Position numbers and translations under genes: made by a program | Assembly: GCF_003719335.1 (NCBI RefSeq) | Contig: NZ_RIAS01000012.1 | Coordinates: 154,013 to 218,012, forward strand | Origin: Paenibacillus amylolyticus | Lineage (GTDB): Bacteria; Bacillota; Bacilli; Paenibacillales; Paenibacillaceae | Direction of reading: 5' to 3' | DNA length: 64,000 bases | Shown: piece by piece, positions 1 through 7,787 of the stretch | Position numbering within the stretch: the first letter of the stretch is position 1 | Layout: each line of letters begins with the position of its first letter | Notes under the pieces: model-generated | Database searches by the model: none | Told to the model about the DNA's origin: nothing | Seen by the model: only the letters and a program-made list of their open reading frames with translations

Positions 1-815
1 GTTGGCGAGAAAGCACTCGGTTCTGTATGTGTATCTGCCCCTGTATTAACGTCTGTATCTGTTTCTGAATTAACAGGCGCCTGGTCAAACTGACCTTGAC
101 TTTGAGGCTTCCCCAAATGTCTTAATCTCATTGTATAGTCAAAGCTGTCTCCCCAAGGGAATAACGTGCGACATCCTCCCCCATAGATATACTCCCACTC
201 GTCTTCCGTCAACAAACTAAATCCAGCAGCTGCTTCTTCCCTTACAATGTCCTCCAGCTCGATCCCTTCATTAAACCAGAGAATTCGAACCTCTCCTTGG
301 TCTTGAATCAGTTTAAATTCCAGATGAAGTTCATATTCATTCAGCCCCGATTCCTTGAATTCGGCCAAGGCCTTAGGAAAATCTTCATGCTCCTGGGCAA
401 ACGCTTCTTCCTCGGTTACTTCAATCCACCCCAGTGAGATGGTCTCACACTCCACAAGCATCGGGGCAATGTTAACGACTCGCATAGGTGACATCTGACT
501 GGCAAGGAACGATTGTACATCCTCAATCCCGTAACTGCTTGCAGTTTCGTGCAGATCAGCAGTCGTTTGCTCATCCATTCCGTGATGCCACTTTTCCCAA
601 CCTAATGTTACCTGATCACCTGGAACAAATACGAATCGCTGTTCATCGTGTGTAAATACTCCGGTCTGAGTCCGCTGTCCATATCGTTCAAACGTCTGCA
701 ACCCCTCATACTGCATCCCTTCAGGCAGCTGAAGCGCAATGCGCTGCATCCATTCCTGCTTGTCCTGCTCAGACAGCCCCTGCCAGACGGTTCTCGTTAA
801 TGCTTCCATCTCCAT
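1..815 (-). CDS. FGE-sulfatase-like domain protein, partial (3' end off window)
   Basis: An open minus-strand frame runs from an ATG at 815 through the left edge, about 271 codons, so the C-terminus is missing. The ATG at 815 is preceded by GAGAGGTGG; a second in-frame ATG lies at 809. The first ~200 residues are acidic and unrecognised. Residues about 210-235 contain LLTEDEWEYIYGGG followed by LFPWGDSF, which resembles the (R)LPTEAEWEYAARGG...YPWGD segment of formylglycine-generating-enzyme/sulfatase-modifying-factor domains. Family assignment rests on that motif alone; catalytic cysteines are not visible in the part shown. A Thr/Asp-rich stretch (about residues 250-265) follows the motif. 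The next gene upstream on this strand begins about 50 bp away, so the two may be co-transcribed. FGE-fold proteins have many non-sulfatase roles, so function is open. Confidence 0.6.
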   Translation of the reverse strand, partial: MEMEALTRTVWQGLSEQDKQEWMQRIALQLPEGMQYEGLQTFERYGQRTQTGVFTHDEQRFVFVPGDQVTLGWEKWHHGMDEQTTADLHETASSYGIEDVQSFLASQMSPMRVVNIAPMLVECETISLGWIEVTEEEAFAQEHEDFPKALAEFKESGLNEYELHLEFKLIQDQGEVRILWFNEGIELEDIVREEAAAGFSLLTEDEWEYIYGGGCRTLFPWGDSFDYTMRLRHLGKPQSQGQFDQAPVNSETDTDVNTGADTHTEPSAFSP

Positions 816-863
816 CCACCTCTCACCAAGCTCATTTATTTAATAGAGTGAATTGATCGATCG

Positions 864-2594
864 TCACCCACCTGCAGCCTGAGCTAATCGCAGTAACGAT
901 TCTTTTCGTTTCCCCTCCGCTTTGCGTGCCAGTGCAACCAGTTTCTCTACCTTGCCAAAAATCGGGTAGAGCACACGCTGAACATCATATGACTCCAGTT
1001 CCTGAACCTGTTCCAGCAGCCACTCAAGCTTCTCGTCCTGCTCGAACTCCGGCAGCAACTTGAGCTTCAGTCCATCCGTTGAACGGCGCAAGCTCTGAAC
1101 GAGGACTGACACTGAGTCTGCTGTTACCCCATATTTATCGGCAAAAGCAACAATAAATTTGTCCTGAATCATCTGATGTTCATCATCGACCTGCCCCATA
1201 TAATCGTGAATCAGAGGAAAATACTGCTCGCTCGTAAGTCCAAGCCCAAAGGCTGCATAACTTCCAGGCATCCCACTCTTCTCCCCTTCCGTATCTGCAT
1301 AAAACTCAAATTCCTGGATGGCTGCTCGTGCGTATTGTTCCAGAAATGAATGCAGCTCAGGATATTCTAAAGCATTTGCAAAGAACCGGTGTGTATCTGA
1401 TTTGACAAGTCCTTTGATTGGCAGATACTGTTTTACTTTGGATTTCAGTTTGATGTGATAACCCTTGGAGAACCCCTGCTCCAGCAAACGAATAATAAAG
1501 GCTATCGCCTGTTGATATGCTCCTGGTCCTTCCTGATGTATCTGAATCGTTATCCTCGCAAAAACATCATTGGCCTGGCATTCCACCTGCTCCGTTTTAA
1601 CATACGTATCTTCCGGCTTATATGTACCGCTGCCCTCAGTCAACATCCGTTCCGCCTGCTCACTGCCGAGCTGCTTGGCCAGTTCCAGAAATTTAAGTCC
1701 CCTTGGCTTGCTGTAACTGGGTTCGAAACGCAGAATCATCACCGCTGCATAGAGCAGCAGATCTATAGGGTGCGAATCCTCAGCCTGATCCTGATTCATA
1801 CCTATTTCGATGTCCTTATCCTGCCCATCCAGCTTCTGACCAGACTTCAAAGTGTATTCATTTTCCCGATAATCTGAAATCTGCACGTCAAAATACTGAG
1901 GTAAAAATTGCCGTTCTGCCCACAATGTCAAGGCATAAATGATCGTATGACGGTGCTCGGCGAGAGCATCCTTCCGCTCCCGATTTAACGTTTGAATCCG
2001 TTCATATTGTCTGATGATCCATGCCGCATCCATGGATGGAAACAACACGGGATCAAGCAGATATTTTGCCAAAAAAGTCGTTTCAAGCGGTTTGGTCGGG
2101 TACACACCATTCTCCAGTTTTTGCTCCGTATACGTCCGAATGCGTTCCAGCAGCCGCTGTCTTTTCTCTTCGTTGATGTATTCCAGCAGCGTCAGCTTCA
2201 GCATCCCGTCCCTCGTAGGAAACTTTCCTCTAAACGTAAACCGGTAATCAATCAGCGGTGTATCTGCCCATTCGGCCAATTTTTCCTGAACCACTTCAAC
2301 CAGCCTTGGCTGGATTTCGGTGCGTACCATTTCTTCTGTAAACCGGATCGTCTGCGTCGATAGTGAACCTTCATCCCATCCCATATCCAGGCTATCCACG
2401 ATCGTTCTTCCCGGCTTGTACAAAACAAAAATATCATCAAATATGCCCATCTGCAGTTTCGTTCGTTGGATCGTCTGCTCTAAATCCGTACGTGCCGTTT
2501 GCTCATCAAACCATTCATGAATGGCCTGAATCATCTCTTCCAAAGCTTGTTCCAATGCGGCTGTCATTCTATCTCCTGCCTTTCCGTAAAACAT
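864..2594 (-). CDS. Conserved hypothetical protein, 567-576 aa
   Basis: A long minus-strand frame without a recognised domain. Two starts are possible: ATG 2594 (CAGGAG ten bases upstream) and ATG 2567, residue 10 (GCAGGAG five bases upstream, the better placed site), giving 576 or 567 residues. The sequence is soluble, helix-rich and acidic, with no signal peptide or membrane segment; it contains many Glu/Gln/Leu stretches and ends near Ala-Arg-Lys-Ala-Glu-Gly-Lys-Arg. It lies 48 bp upstream of the FGE-like gene on the same strand, so both may form one transcription unit. Codon use looks like the neighbouring genes. I do not recognise the family and propose no function. Confidence 0.75.
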   Translation of the reverse strand: MFYGKAGDRMTAALEQALEEMIQAIHEWFDEQTARTDLEQTIQRTKLQMGIFDDIFVLYKPGRTIVDSLDMGWDEGSLSTQTIRFTEEMVRTEIQPRLVEVVQEKLAEWADTPLIDYRFTFRGKFPTRDGMLKLTLLEYINEEKRQRLLERIRTYTEQKLENGVYPTKPLETTFLAKYLLDPVLFPSMDAAWIIRQYERIQTLNRERKDALAEHRHTIIYALTLWAERQFLPQYFDVQISDYRENEYTLKSGQKLDGQDKDIEIGMNQDQAEDSHPIDLLLYAAVMILRFEPSYSKPRGLKFLELAKQLGSEQAERMLTEGSGTYKPEDTYVKTEQVECQANDVFARITIQIHQEGPGAYQQAIAFIIRLLEQGFSKGYHIKLKSKVKQYLPIKGLVKSDTHRFFANALEYPELHSFLEQYARAAIQEFEFYADTEGEKSGMPGSYAAFGLGLTSEQYFPLIHDYMGQVDDEHQMIQDKFIVAFADKYGVTADSVSVLVQSLRRSTDGLKLKLLPEFEQDEKLEWLLEQVQELESYDVQRVLYPIFGKVEKLVALARKAEGKRKESLLRLAQAAGG

Positions 2595-3048
2595 GTTGTA
2601 TGTACTCCTGTTCTAAAACCACGATGGCTTCTATCTCAAACTGCTTAAGCAGTCTGTATATTGAATGATAAAATACGCATTAACGTTCGCATTCCACCTA
2701 TATTTTACACGCTTGGTCATACTCGCAACAATAAGTCTTACGCACGGTTGTCCCCTACTTGATCCTGATCAAGAGTCTCTTCTCTGACGTGAAACTTCGG
2801 AGGAAGCACAAAAAAAACACCGAAATGAGATGTCAGCAGCCTCGTTTCAGTGTATTTATGAAATAGCCCATAGCCTTATCGGACTTTCGTACGATTACAT
2901 AACGACTAAACTCCTATCACTTAAAAAAACAGAAATCATTCATGTTATAAAATATTAAGGCCATGTATGATATAGCTATCCCTAAATTTTAACAGACGCT
3001 ATATAATGTAAATAGATATTGCATACCACACTTATGAAGGAGGATCCA
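2595..3048. other. Intergenic region, 454 bp
   Basis: No gene is supported here. It contains the minus-oriented terminator at 2811-2852 and, near its right end, a TATAAT hexamer at 3002-3007 that could be the -10 box of the small plus-strand gene starting at 3049. No convincing -35 box was found at the right distance. The rest is AT-rich sequence without repeats or other structure that I can see. Confidence 0.5.
2811..2852 (-). terminator. Rho-independent terminator, minus orientation
   Basis: Read on the minus strand, CACTGAAACGAG pairs with CTCATTTCGGTG across a short loop (12 bp with two G-U pairs), followed by eight T. No minus-strand gene ends immediately upstream; the nearest is the Spo0E-like gene ending at 3302, about 450 bp away. 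Confidence 0.6.
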
Positions 3049-3330
3049 ATGATGAAGTTGACAGAACAAGGTGTGTTAGTGCTTGAAGAAAAGGATATTG
3101 ACTATATGCACTGCTACCGTGATCGAGATGGACTAAGGTTTGATGACTCATTTCTCTATTTCTTAGAATTTCAAAAAATAACACTCTCTGAAGGCGATGT
3201 CCGAACGATTCACTTTCAGTTTGACAAAGAAGAAATGCCGCTCTACGAAGAACGCGGACGACTTATTTCGGAGGTTCAGTCAGCTGTTCGTACACTTGAC
3301 CCTAGCTATGATGGTTCCTTTGTGAAATGA
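3049..3330 (+). CDS. Hypothetical protein, 93 aa
   Basis: The ATG at 3049 is chosen because a strong AAGGAGG lies at 3037-3043; a second ATG follows at 3052. The encoded protein is small, acidic and soluble, with alternating hydrophobic and charged residues suggestive of a compact beta/alpha fold, and has no signal peptide, cysteine pair or known motif. The 3' end overlaps the 3' end of the convergent Spo0E-like gene by 29 bp (3302-3330), so their transcripts would be antisense over that stretch. A TATAAT at 3002-3007 may be its -10 box. No function can be assigned. Confidence 0.6.
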   Translation: MMKLTEQGVLVLEEKDIDYMHCYRDRDGLRFDDSFLYFLEFQKITLSEGDVRTIHFQFDKEEMPLYEERGRLISEVQSAVRTLDPSYDGSFVK

Positions 3331-3490
3331 AGCGTTTGGCATCGTTATACTCATTAATTAATTCATCCAGCACCATCGACTGACGAATGACTTCTGGATG
3401 TTGCAGACTCGTATATTGGTTTGCCATCTGGTAAAGTCTCAGCCTTGCGTTTTCGATACATTCCTGAAGGGTTTCCGGGTTCCGTACCAT
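3302..3490 (-). CDS. Spo0E-like aspartyl-phosphate phosphatase
   Basis: A 62-residue protein carrying the Spo0E-family signature: HPEVI, then RQSMVLDELINEYND, matching the SQxLDxLIxxY pattern except that the usual S-Q pair reads Q-S. Members of this family are short helical hairpins that dephosphorylate Spo0A~P or related regulators and so delay sporulation; that role is inferred from the family. The frame can begin at ATG 3508, but the purine-rich site there abuts the ATG. ATG 3490 has GGGGG seven bases upstream and is preferred. It converges with and overlaps the small plus-strand gene by 29 bp. Confidence 0.8.
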   Translation of the reverse strand: MVRNPETLQECIENARLRLYQMANQYTSLQHPEVIRQSMVLDELINEYNDAKRFISQRNHHS

Positions 3491-3653
3491 CGTTCTGCCC
3501 CCATTCATTCCTTGAATTCATCATCCAAATAAGACCATATATTATAATATTCGGAATGAAGCAGGATTCAGATTACCTTTATTTCAAATTTTATATATTA
3601 TTTTTATAAAAGCAGCATTTATCCTTATTGAGTTCGAAACTCGAATGATATGC

Positions 3654-3692
3654 AAAAAAGACACCAGATTGGCTTATCGCCTTTCTGGTGTC
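3654..3692 (-). terminator. Terminator of the WYL/BtrH-like operon
   Basis: GACACCAGA (3660-3668) pairs perfectly with TCTGGTGTC (3684-3692); on the minus strand the hairpin is followed by six T. It lies 47 bp past the stop of the gene at 3739. Confidence 0.85.
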
Positions 3693-3738
3693 TAACATGT
3701 CTAGATGTACAGCTTATTCGATGTTAAAGCATCGTGTG

Positions 3739-4773
3739 TTATCTGAGCCCAATATCCGAGCAGCGATTGTTGATCGTTTCAGAGAAAGCATCCTTAATCG
3801 CATCAATAGCAGCTTGTTCCGTATCACCTGCGCTCCGAATAAGTGAACTAACTCGATGTACACTTCCGGGTTCCCTTGCGTCCCATGCCGCGGAATTATC
3901 CAGCACTTCAACAATAGATACATAGAGATCCGCAAGCTGTGTGTATTGTACAATCACTTGATCCATATGCGGCGATAAATGTTCAAGCGCTCTGACATAT
4001 GAGGCCATCTCCCCTCTTGTACAAGCATAATAGCGAAGCACCATTGCCGCCTGATTGCACTCATAGTTTCCAGACTGCAGCACATCCGCAACCGCGGTGT
4101 ATGCGGCAGAACCGCAAGCGTAATCTTGCGCTGGCAGAATATAGTCGTGCGTTTCCCATTTGCATACAGCCTGGATTAACGACTCCTTGCATACCTCCCA
4201 CATATCGATGGATTGATGAGCTTCCAACACTTGATAATACCAATAGGGTGAGTTATTCTGGCCGACTAAGGAATAGGGTAAACGAAGCACGTCAGGATCA
4301 TCTCCTGTGCAGAAAAATAGGACTTCCTCGTCATCGTCATATCCGACAACAACAACAAATTGATCATGCCATAACACCGCCCCGGTTCCCCCATCAATCG
4401 AGGCCTTGATATCGCGCAGTGCCTGCTTCTGATAGAGCGGAAACGTCGGTTCAAAGGAAAAACCGGCAGCCTGACTCGCTGCCACTCCGATAAAATCAGC
4501 AGCAACAAAGTTCTCTGCCATCCAGTTATAGGCCGAGATGGATTCTGTCGTCAGACGACGGTCCACCACGAAACGAAAAAGACTTGCTGTCATGCCTGCA
4601 ATCATATAACGCGGAAGATGTGTCCACTTTTTGTGTAACAAAATAGGATATAACGCATCTGCATAGGTGCCTGTTGCATATCGCCATGTATCCGTGTTCG
4701 TGGTACCCGAATTGGTCTGAGGTAGTCGTTGAATTAAATCAGCTAAATCAGTCAATAACCTCATTTTTTTCAT
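3739..4773 (-). CDS. BtrH N-terminal/C39-like protein, paralog 2
   Basis: A 344-residue soluble protein, third gene of the operon that starts with the WYL regulator. It aligns by eye along its length with the product of the upstream gene (4841-5839): both have an AGxT segment near residue 60 followed by a VxxRL stretch, a central x-PTFxxYxxxA segment, GYDD followed by a hydrophobic strand, a paired aromatic WYxQ motif, and a C-terminal half with a SGxY repeat and coiled helices. The pattern recalls the BtrH N-terminal family (butirosin acyltransferase BtrH, C39-peptidase-like fold) with a DUF4872-like second half. I see no clear catalytic Cys at the usual position (AGMTASLF), so activity is uncertain. 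The ribosome site (GGGG, eight bases from ATG 4773) is weak. Confidence 0.6.
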   Translation of the reverse strand: MKKMRLLTDLADLIQRLPQTNSGTTNTDTWRYATGTYADALYPILLHKKWTHLPRYMIAGMTASLFRFVVDRRLTTESISAYNWMAENFVAADFIGVAASQAAGFSFEPTFPLYQKQALRDIKASIDGGTGAVLWHDQFVVVVGYDDDEEVLFFCTGDDPDVLRLPYSLVGQNNSPYWYYQVLEAHQSIDMWEVCKESLIQAVCKWETHDYILPAQDYACGSAAYTAVADVLQSGNYECNQAAMVLRYYACTRGEMASYVRALEHLSPHMDQVIVQYTQLADLYVSIVEVLDNSAAWDAREPGSVHRVSSLIRSAGDTEQAAIDAIKDAFSETINNRCSDIGLR

Positions 4774-4840
4774 ACTTTGAGCCCCATTCCTACATCCATT
4801 CTGCCTTCCTTTTCTTCATCGTACCTCTGCATCCCCAATT

Positions 4841-5839
4841 CTACCGTGCGGAGTGTGTGCCCCAGCGGGGTACCGTAGATCGTTTACGATCCGCATACTG
4901 CGCTGATATGTTACGAAAAGAATCTACCGCCTGCTCTTCGAGTAACTTCGCCTGTCCAAGACACTGTGCTAGTTGCTCATTGGCATCCTCCCGCAGCGCA
5001 AGCCCGTGTTCTCCCCGTACCAGAAGTGCTCTCATCTGCTGGATCAGTTCAGCAATCTGGTTATAACGCATCCATGCCTGCTCCAGTTCAGTCCATAAGC
5101 CGCGAACATCATGTAAATACATTCGAATCTCGGTACGCGATTGGCAGTACGAATCCAGAAGATAAGCTGCTCCTGAAGCATCGTAATCTCCAGAGCGTAG
5201 TGCTTCAATCCAAACGTCATATGCCAGCCGGCCGGAAGCTATATTTTGATCAGGCAGCAAACGGTACGGAATATCCCAATCCTGGGTGGCAAGCCGCAAA
5301 GACTCAAGCACCATCTCCTGCTCTGTAAGCTGCACCTGATCACCAAAGATCTGACAGTACCAGAAACCGGTGAAATTCAATCCGAAATTATCATACAGCA
5401 AAATATGTGGCTCTTTGCTCCAGCCATCCTGCACATAAAAGACCCGATCTGCATCATCATATCCATAAATGACACCAAATTCGGGAATCCAGTAAATGAC
5501 GCCTTTTCCTTCATCCAGGCTACGCTTGACCCAATTCACAGCATCTTGATGATAATAAGCAAATGTCGGATGGCGACTGCGTCCCCCGTCATATATTGTA
5601 AATAGGCCAAGATTATCGATTCCGCCTTGATGAGCCACTCCCCACTGTCCGTAAGCCGTTACCGACATGGGTAGTAATCTCTTATGAACGGACAATTTAA
5701 AGGCCATGCCGGTATACCCAGCAAGCATATACTTCTCACCCTGGAATTGACCTGAATGCGTTAATATGGCATGCAAGCTATCCACAAATGACTTCGACTC
5801 CCGTGTCATCACCAGATGCTCCAGCATGTTCTCAGCCAT
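4841..5839 (-). CDS. BtrH N-terminal/C39-like protein, paralog 1
   Basis: A 332-residue protein, second gene of the operon. Its ATG (5839) overlaps the last 8 bases of the WYL regulator gene, implying translational coupling; GGGGGAGAACAGG precedes it. Shared features with the next gene include AGYTGMAF near residue 40, HPTFAYYHQDA, the IYGYDD strand and FWYCQ. These resemble BtrH N-terminal proteins, whose best known member transfers an acyl chain from a carrier protein in butirosin biosynthesis. That function is family knowledge and is not shown here; Thr stands where a nucleophilic Cys would be expected. No signal peptide or membrane helix. No carrier protein or aminoglycoside gene is nearby. 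Confidence 0.6.
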   Translation of the reverse strand: MAENMLEHLVMTRESKSFVDSLHAILTHSGQFQGEKYMLAGYTGMAFKLSVHKRLLPMSVTAYGQWGVAHQGGIDNLGLFTIYDGGRSRHPTFAYYHQDAVNWVKRSLDEGKGVIYWIPEFGVIYGYDDADRVFYVQDGWSKEPHILLYDNFGLNFTGFWYCQIFGDQVQLTEQEMVLESLRLATQDWDIPYRLLPDQNIASGRLAYDVWIEALRSGDYDASGAAYLLDSYCQSRTEIRMYLHDVRGLWTELEQAWMRYNQIAELIQQMRALLVRGEHGLALREDANEQLAQCLGQAKLLEEQAVDSFRNISAQYADRKRSTVPRWGTHSAR

Positions 5840-6758
5840 CCTGTTCTCCCCCGTTCGTTCCCCTGCTCAGCCGCTCTGTCATTTCTTCTACCCGCTTCAT
5901 CAGCTTGCGTCTGAGCCATCCAGGGGAGAGTAGTTCCTCCCACTCCGCAGCATACAGATGTTGCAAGAATACGTCCGCATCGTAAAATTCAATCAAGCAG
6001 ACCTGATCCTTTTGCTCCCGAATCCGGTACCCTTGCCACAGCTCCGATTGCTGTATTTCACGGAAACGAATCTCAGCCACAAAAGGTTTTCGCACAGGCA
6101 ATGTATCCTCCCAGCTACTGATCCATGTATCCTGGCTGCATTCAAAGCGTTCGTCCAGCAGCGTCAGCTGCACGATGCTTTCCAGCCGAATCGCTGTCTG
6201 TTGCAGCGGGTCTGTCTCATACCCCACTACGTAGTCTGCATTAAACTGCGAGGTCATCTTCACAGGACAAAAGGTTCTCTGATGCTCCCCCTCGTGATCC
6301 TTGTAATAGATATGTACCTTTCGTGCATCAGCGGTGGCATGGGTTAACAATTCAAACCATTGAAGTTGCCTTGGCTGTGCCGCAAACACCGGGAACTGCT
6401 GTTTTTCAGACGGATGCTCCTCCATTGTAAAACGTTCCAGCAAATGCGCTACCCGCTTCACCGCATCCGATTGATCATAGTTATAATGCTGATACCGATG
6501 AGCCAGATATTTCAGAACACGCTGCTCCTCATCCGTCATATATAAATGCGGCAGGCGGAATGTCTGATCCTCGTAACAATACCCTCGATACTTGGCTACA
6601 TACATTAATGGGGCTCTGAGGGTATTTAGCATATATTCTATATCACGCTGCGCCTGTCGCCGAGATATCTCGAATTGTTGTGCTAGTCCACCGCTATTCG
6701 GAAAACGCCCGCTTCGAATCTGTTCATCAAACCAATGAATCCGATGCATACTACTCAA
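5832..6758 (-). CDS. WYL-domain transcriptional regulator
   Basis: A 308-residue regulator with an N-terminal winged helix-turn-helix (about residues 15-60: GGLAQQFEISRRQAQRDIEY) and a central-to-C-terminal WYL-type ligand-binding region (HIYYKDHEGEHQRTFCPVK, VVGYETDP). Family members sense small molecules or nucleic acid and act as repressors or activators. The start is a TTG at 6758 with GGGGGTGA six bases upstream; the ATG at 6749 is less well spaced. The gene leads an operon with the two BtrH-like paralogs (8-bp overlap with the first), so it most likely regulates them. Confidence 0.85.
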   Translation of the reverse strand: MSSMHRIHWFDEQIRSGRFPNSGGLAQQFEISRRQAQRDIEYMLNTLRAPLMYVAKYRGYCYEDQTFRLPHLYMTDEEQRVLKYLAHRYQHYNYDQSDAVKRVAHLLERFTMEEHPSEKQQFPVFAAQPRQLQWFELLTHATADARKVHIYYKDHEGEHQRTFCPVKMTSQFNADYVVGYETDPLQQTAIRLESIVQLTLLDERFECSQDTWISSWEDTLPVRKPFVAEIRFREIQQSELWQGYRIREQKDQVCLIEFYDADVFLQHLYAAEWEELLSPGWLRRKLMKRVEEMTERLSRGTNGGEQDG

Positions 6759-6817
6759 GCGATTTCACCCCCCGAATCATTCCAACGTTTATTCCTGTAT
6801 TATATCAAAAGGACATA

Positions 6818-6837
6818 GCCTGTTCCGAAGAACAGGC
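6818..6837 (-). terminator. Possible terminator of the zinc-ribbon gene
   Basis: GCCTGTTC and GAACAGGC form a perfect 8-bp stem closed, on the minus strand, by a stable TTCG tetraloop; the downstream T-tract is only four bases after a gap. It lies 50 bp past the stop of the gene at 6887. Confidence 0.4.
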
Positions 6838-6886
6838 CATGAAAGGTTATCCGTATACATTTCCTTACGTGATTTGTCTTTCAGTT

Positions 6887-7081
6887 CTACACATTTGCCT
6901 CTGCCAGATCTACTCTGGACTGCACAGCTTTGGAGCATTTTTTACAAACTTTCAGACTCGTACCATCTGTTTTCGTTTGCGTATACAACAATTTGATTCG
7001 TGTACTCTTGCATATTGGACATGTTCCCCGTCCTCTGGACGGAAGACTCCACAGAACGCGACCTCTTTTCGTTTTAGCCAA
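6887..7081 (-). CDS. Small zinc-ribbon protein, 65 aa
   Basis: A short basic protein with two CxxC knuckles, CPIC and CKKC, about 28 residues apart, the layout of a zinc ribbon. The N-terminus is Lys/Arg-rich (AKTKRGR). The preferred start is TTG 7081 with AGAGG ten bases upstream; a longer frame begins at TTG 7102 but lacks a ribosome site. It stands alone between the WYL operon and the ArsR gene. The role is unknown; nucleic-acid or ribosome binding would fit the charge and fold but is a guess. Confidence 0.6.
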   Translation of the reverse strand: MAKTKRGRVLWSLPSRGRGTCPICKSTRIKLLYTQTKTDGTSLKVCKKCSKAVQSRVDLAEANV

Positions 7082-7218
7082 TGATTGTGAACCTCTTTTC
7101 AATAGGGTTTATGTGTTTTTGTTCACCATCATTATAGAGGCATTGGGACGACATAGAATGTCGCATCAGGAGCAATCTTTTATCAAGTCAATATGGAGTC
7201 ATTCATTCGCATCTATCC

Positions 7219-7252
7219 AAAAAAAATGCCCCCTCTTCTTATCGAAGAAAGG
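7219..7252 (-). terminator. Terminator of the ArsR gene
   Basis: On the minus strand CCTTTCTT and AAGAAGAGG form an imperfect stem over a CGAT loop, followed within a few bases by eight T (7219-7226). It begins within 5 bp of the ArsR stop codon. Confidence 0.7.
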
Positions 7253-7256
7253 ACAA

Positions 7257-7583
7257 TTATTCAGCCGATTCTGTGCTTGTCTGTGCTGCAGCTTGGAGAA
7301 GAGGTTGTAGCAACCCTGGAAATCGCTCTTCCAGATCCTCCGACCGCAATGTAATAAAATGCTGTGTACCCTGTACTCGGACTCGTATGACACCCGCCTC
7401 ACGTAATGTACGAATATGGTGCGACATCGTAGATTTCACAACACGAGCATGAAAATGACTACACGGCTGCTCCCCGCTTCTAGCCGCTTCTGCCACTATT
7501 CCCAGCCGTGTTGGGTCGCTGAGTGCATAAAGCACTGAAGAAAGCTCGATATCCCCCACTTGAGGATGATGTAAAATTTTCAT
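7257..7583 (-). CDS. ArsR-family transcriptional repressor
   Basis: A 108-residue winged-helix protein: LSSVLYALSDPTRLGIV (residues 12-28) is the typical ArsR start of the DNA-binding domain, and VKSTMSHHIRTLREAGVIRV is the recognition helix and wing. ATG 7583 is chosen over ATG 7613 because AAGGAGA lies seven bases upstream. It has one Cys (PCSHFH) and no obvious metal-binding CxC set, so it may sense an organic ligand. It is divergent from the MFS exporter gene at 7788, with an inverted repeat between them, suggesting that it represses that exporter and itself. Confidence 0.88.
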   Translation of the reverse strand: MKILHHPQVGDIELSSVLYALSDPTRLGIVAEAARSGEQPCSHFHARVVKSTMSHHIRTLREAGVIRVRVQGTQHFITLRSEDLEERFPGLLQPLLQAAAQTSTESAE

Positions 7584-7648
7584 AGGGAAGTCTCCTTTTT
7601 TAAGACTATGCATTGTATTCTAACATACATCCATGATATATTTCTAAT

Positions 7649-7666
7649 GTTCGACACCAATCGAAC
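7649..7666. promoter_or_regulatory. Inverted repeat, likely ArsR operator
   Basis: GTTCGA-CACCAA-TCGAAC is a perfect 6-bp inverted repeat with a 6-base spacer in the divergent ArsR/MFS intergenic region, 66 bp from the ArsR start. TTCGA half-sites are common in ArsR operators; binding is inferred. Confidence 0.5.
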
Positions 7667-7787
7667 TTATAAATTTCGCATGCATCCCTTGTTGTGAAAC
7701 ACAGGGGCTGACATTATACACCATTTTGCAAATGTTACACACCGTTTCTGAAATGTTGCGAAATACACATCATGATAGGAGGTTTTT

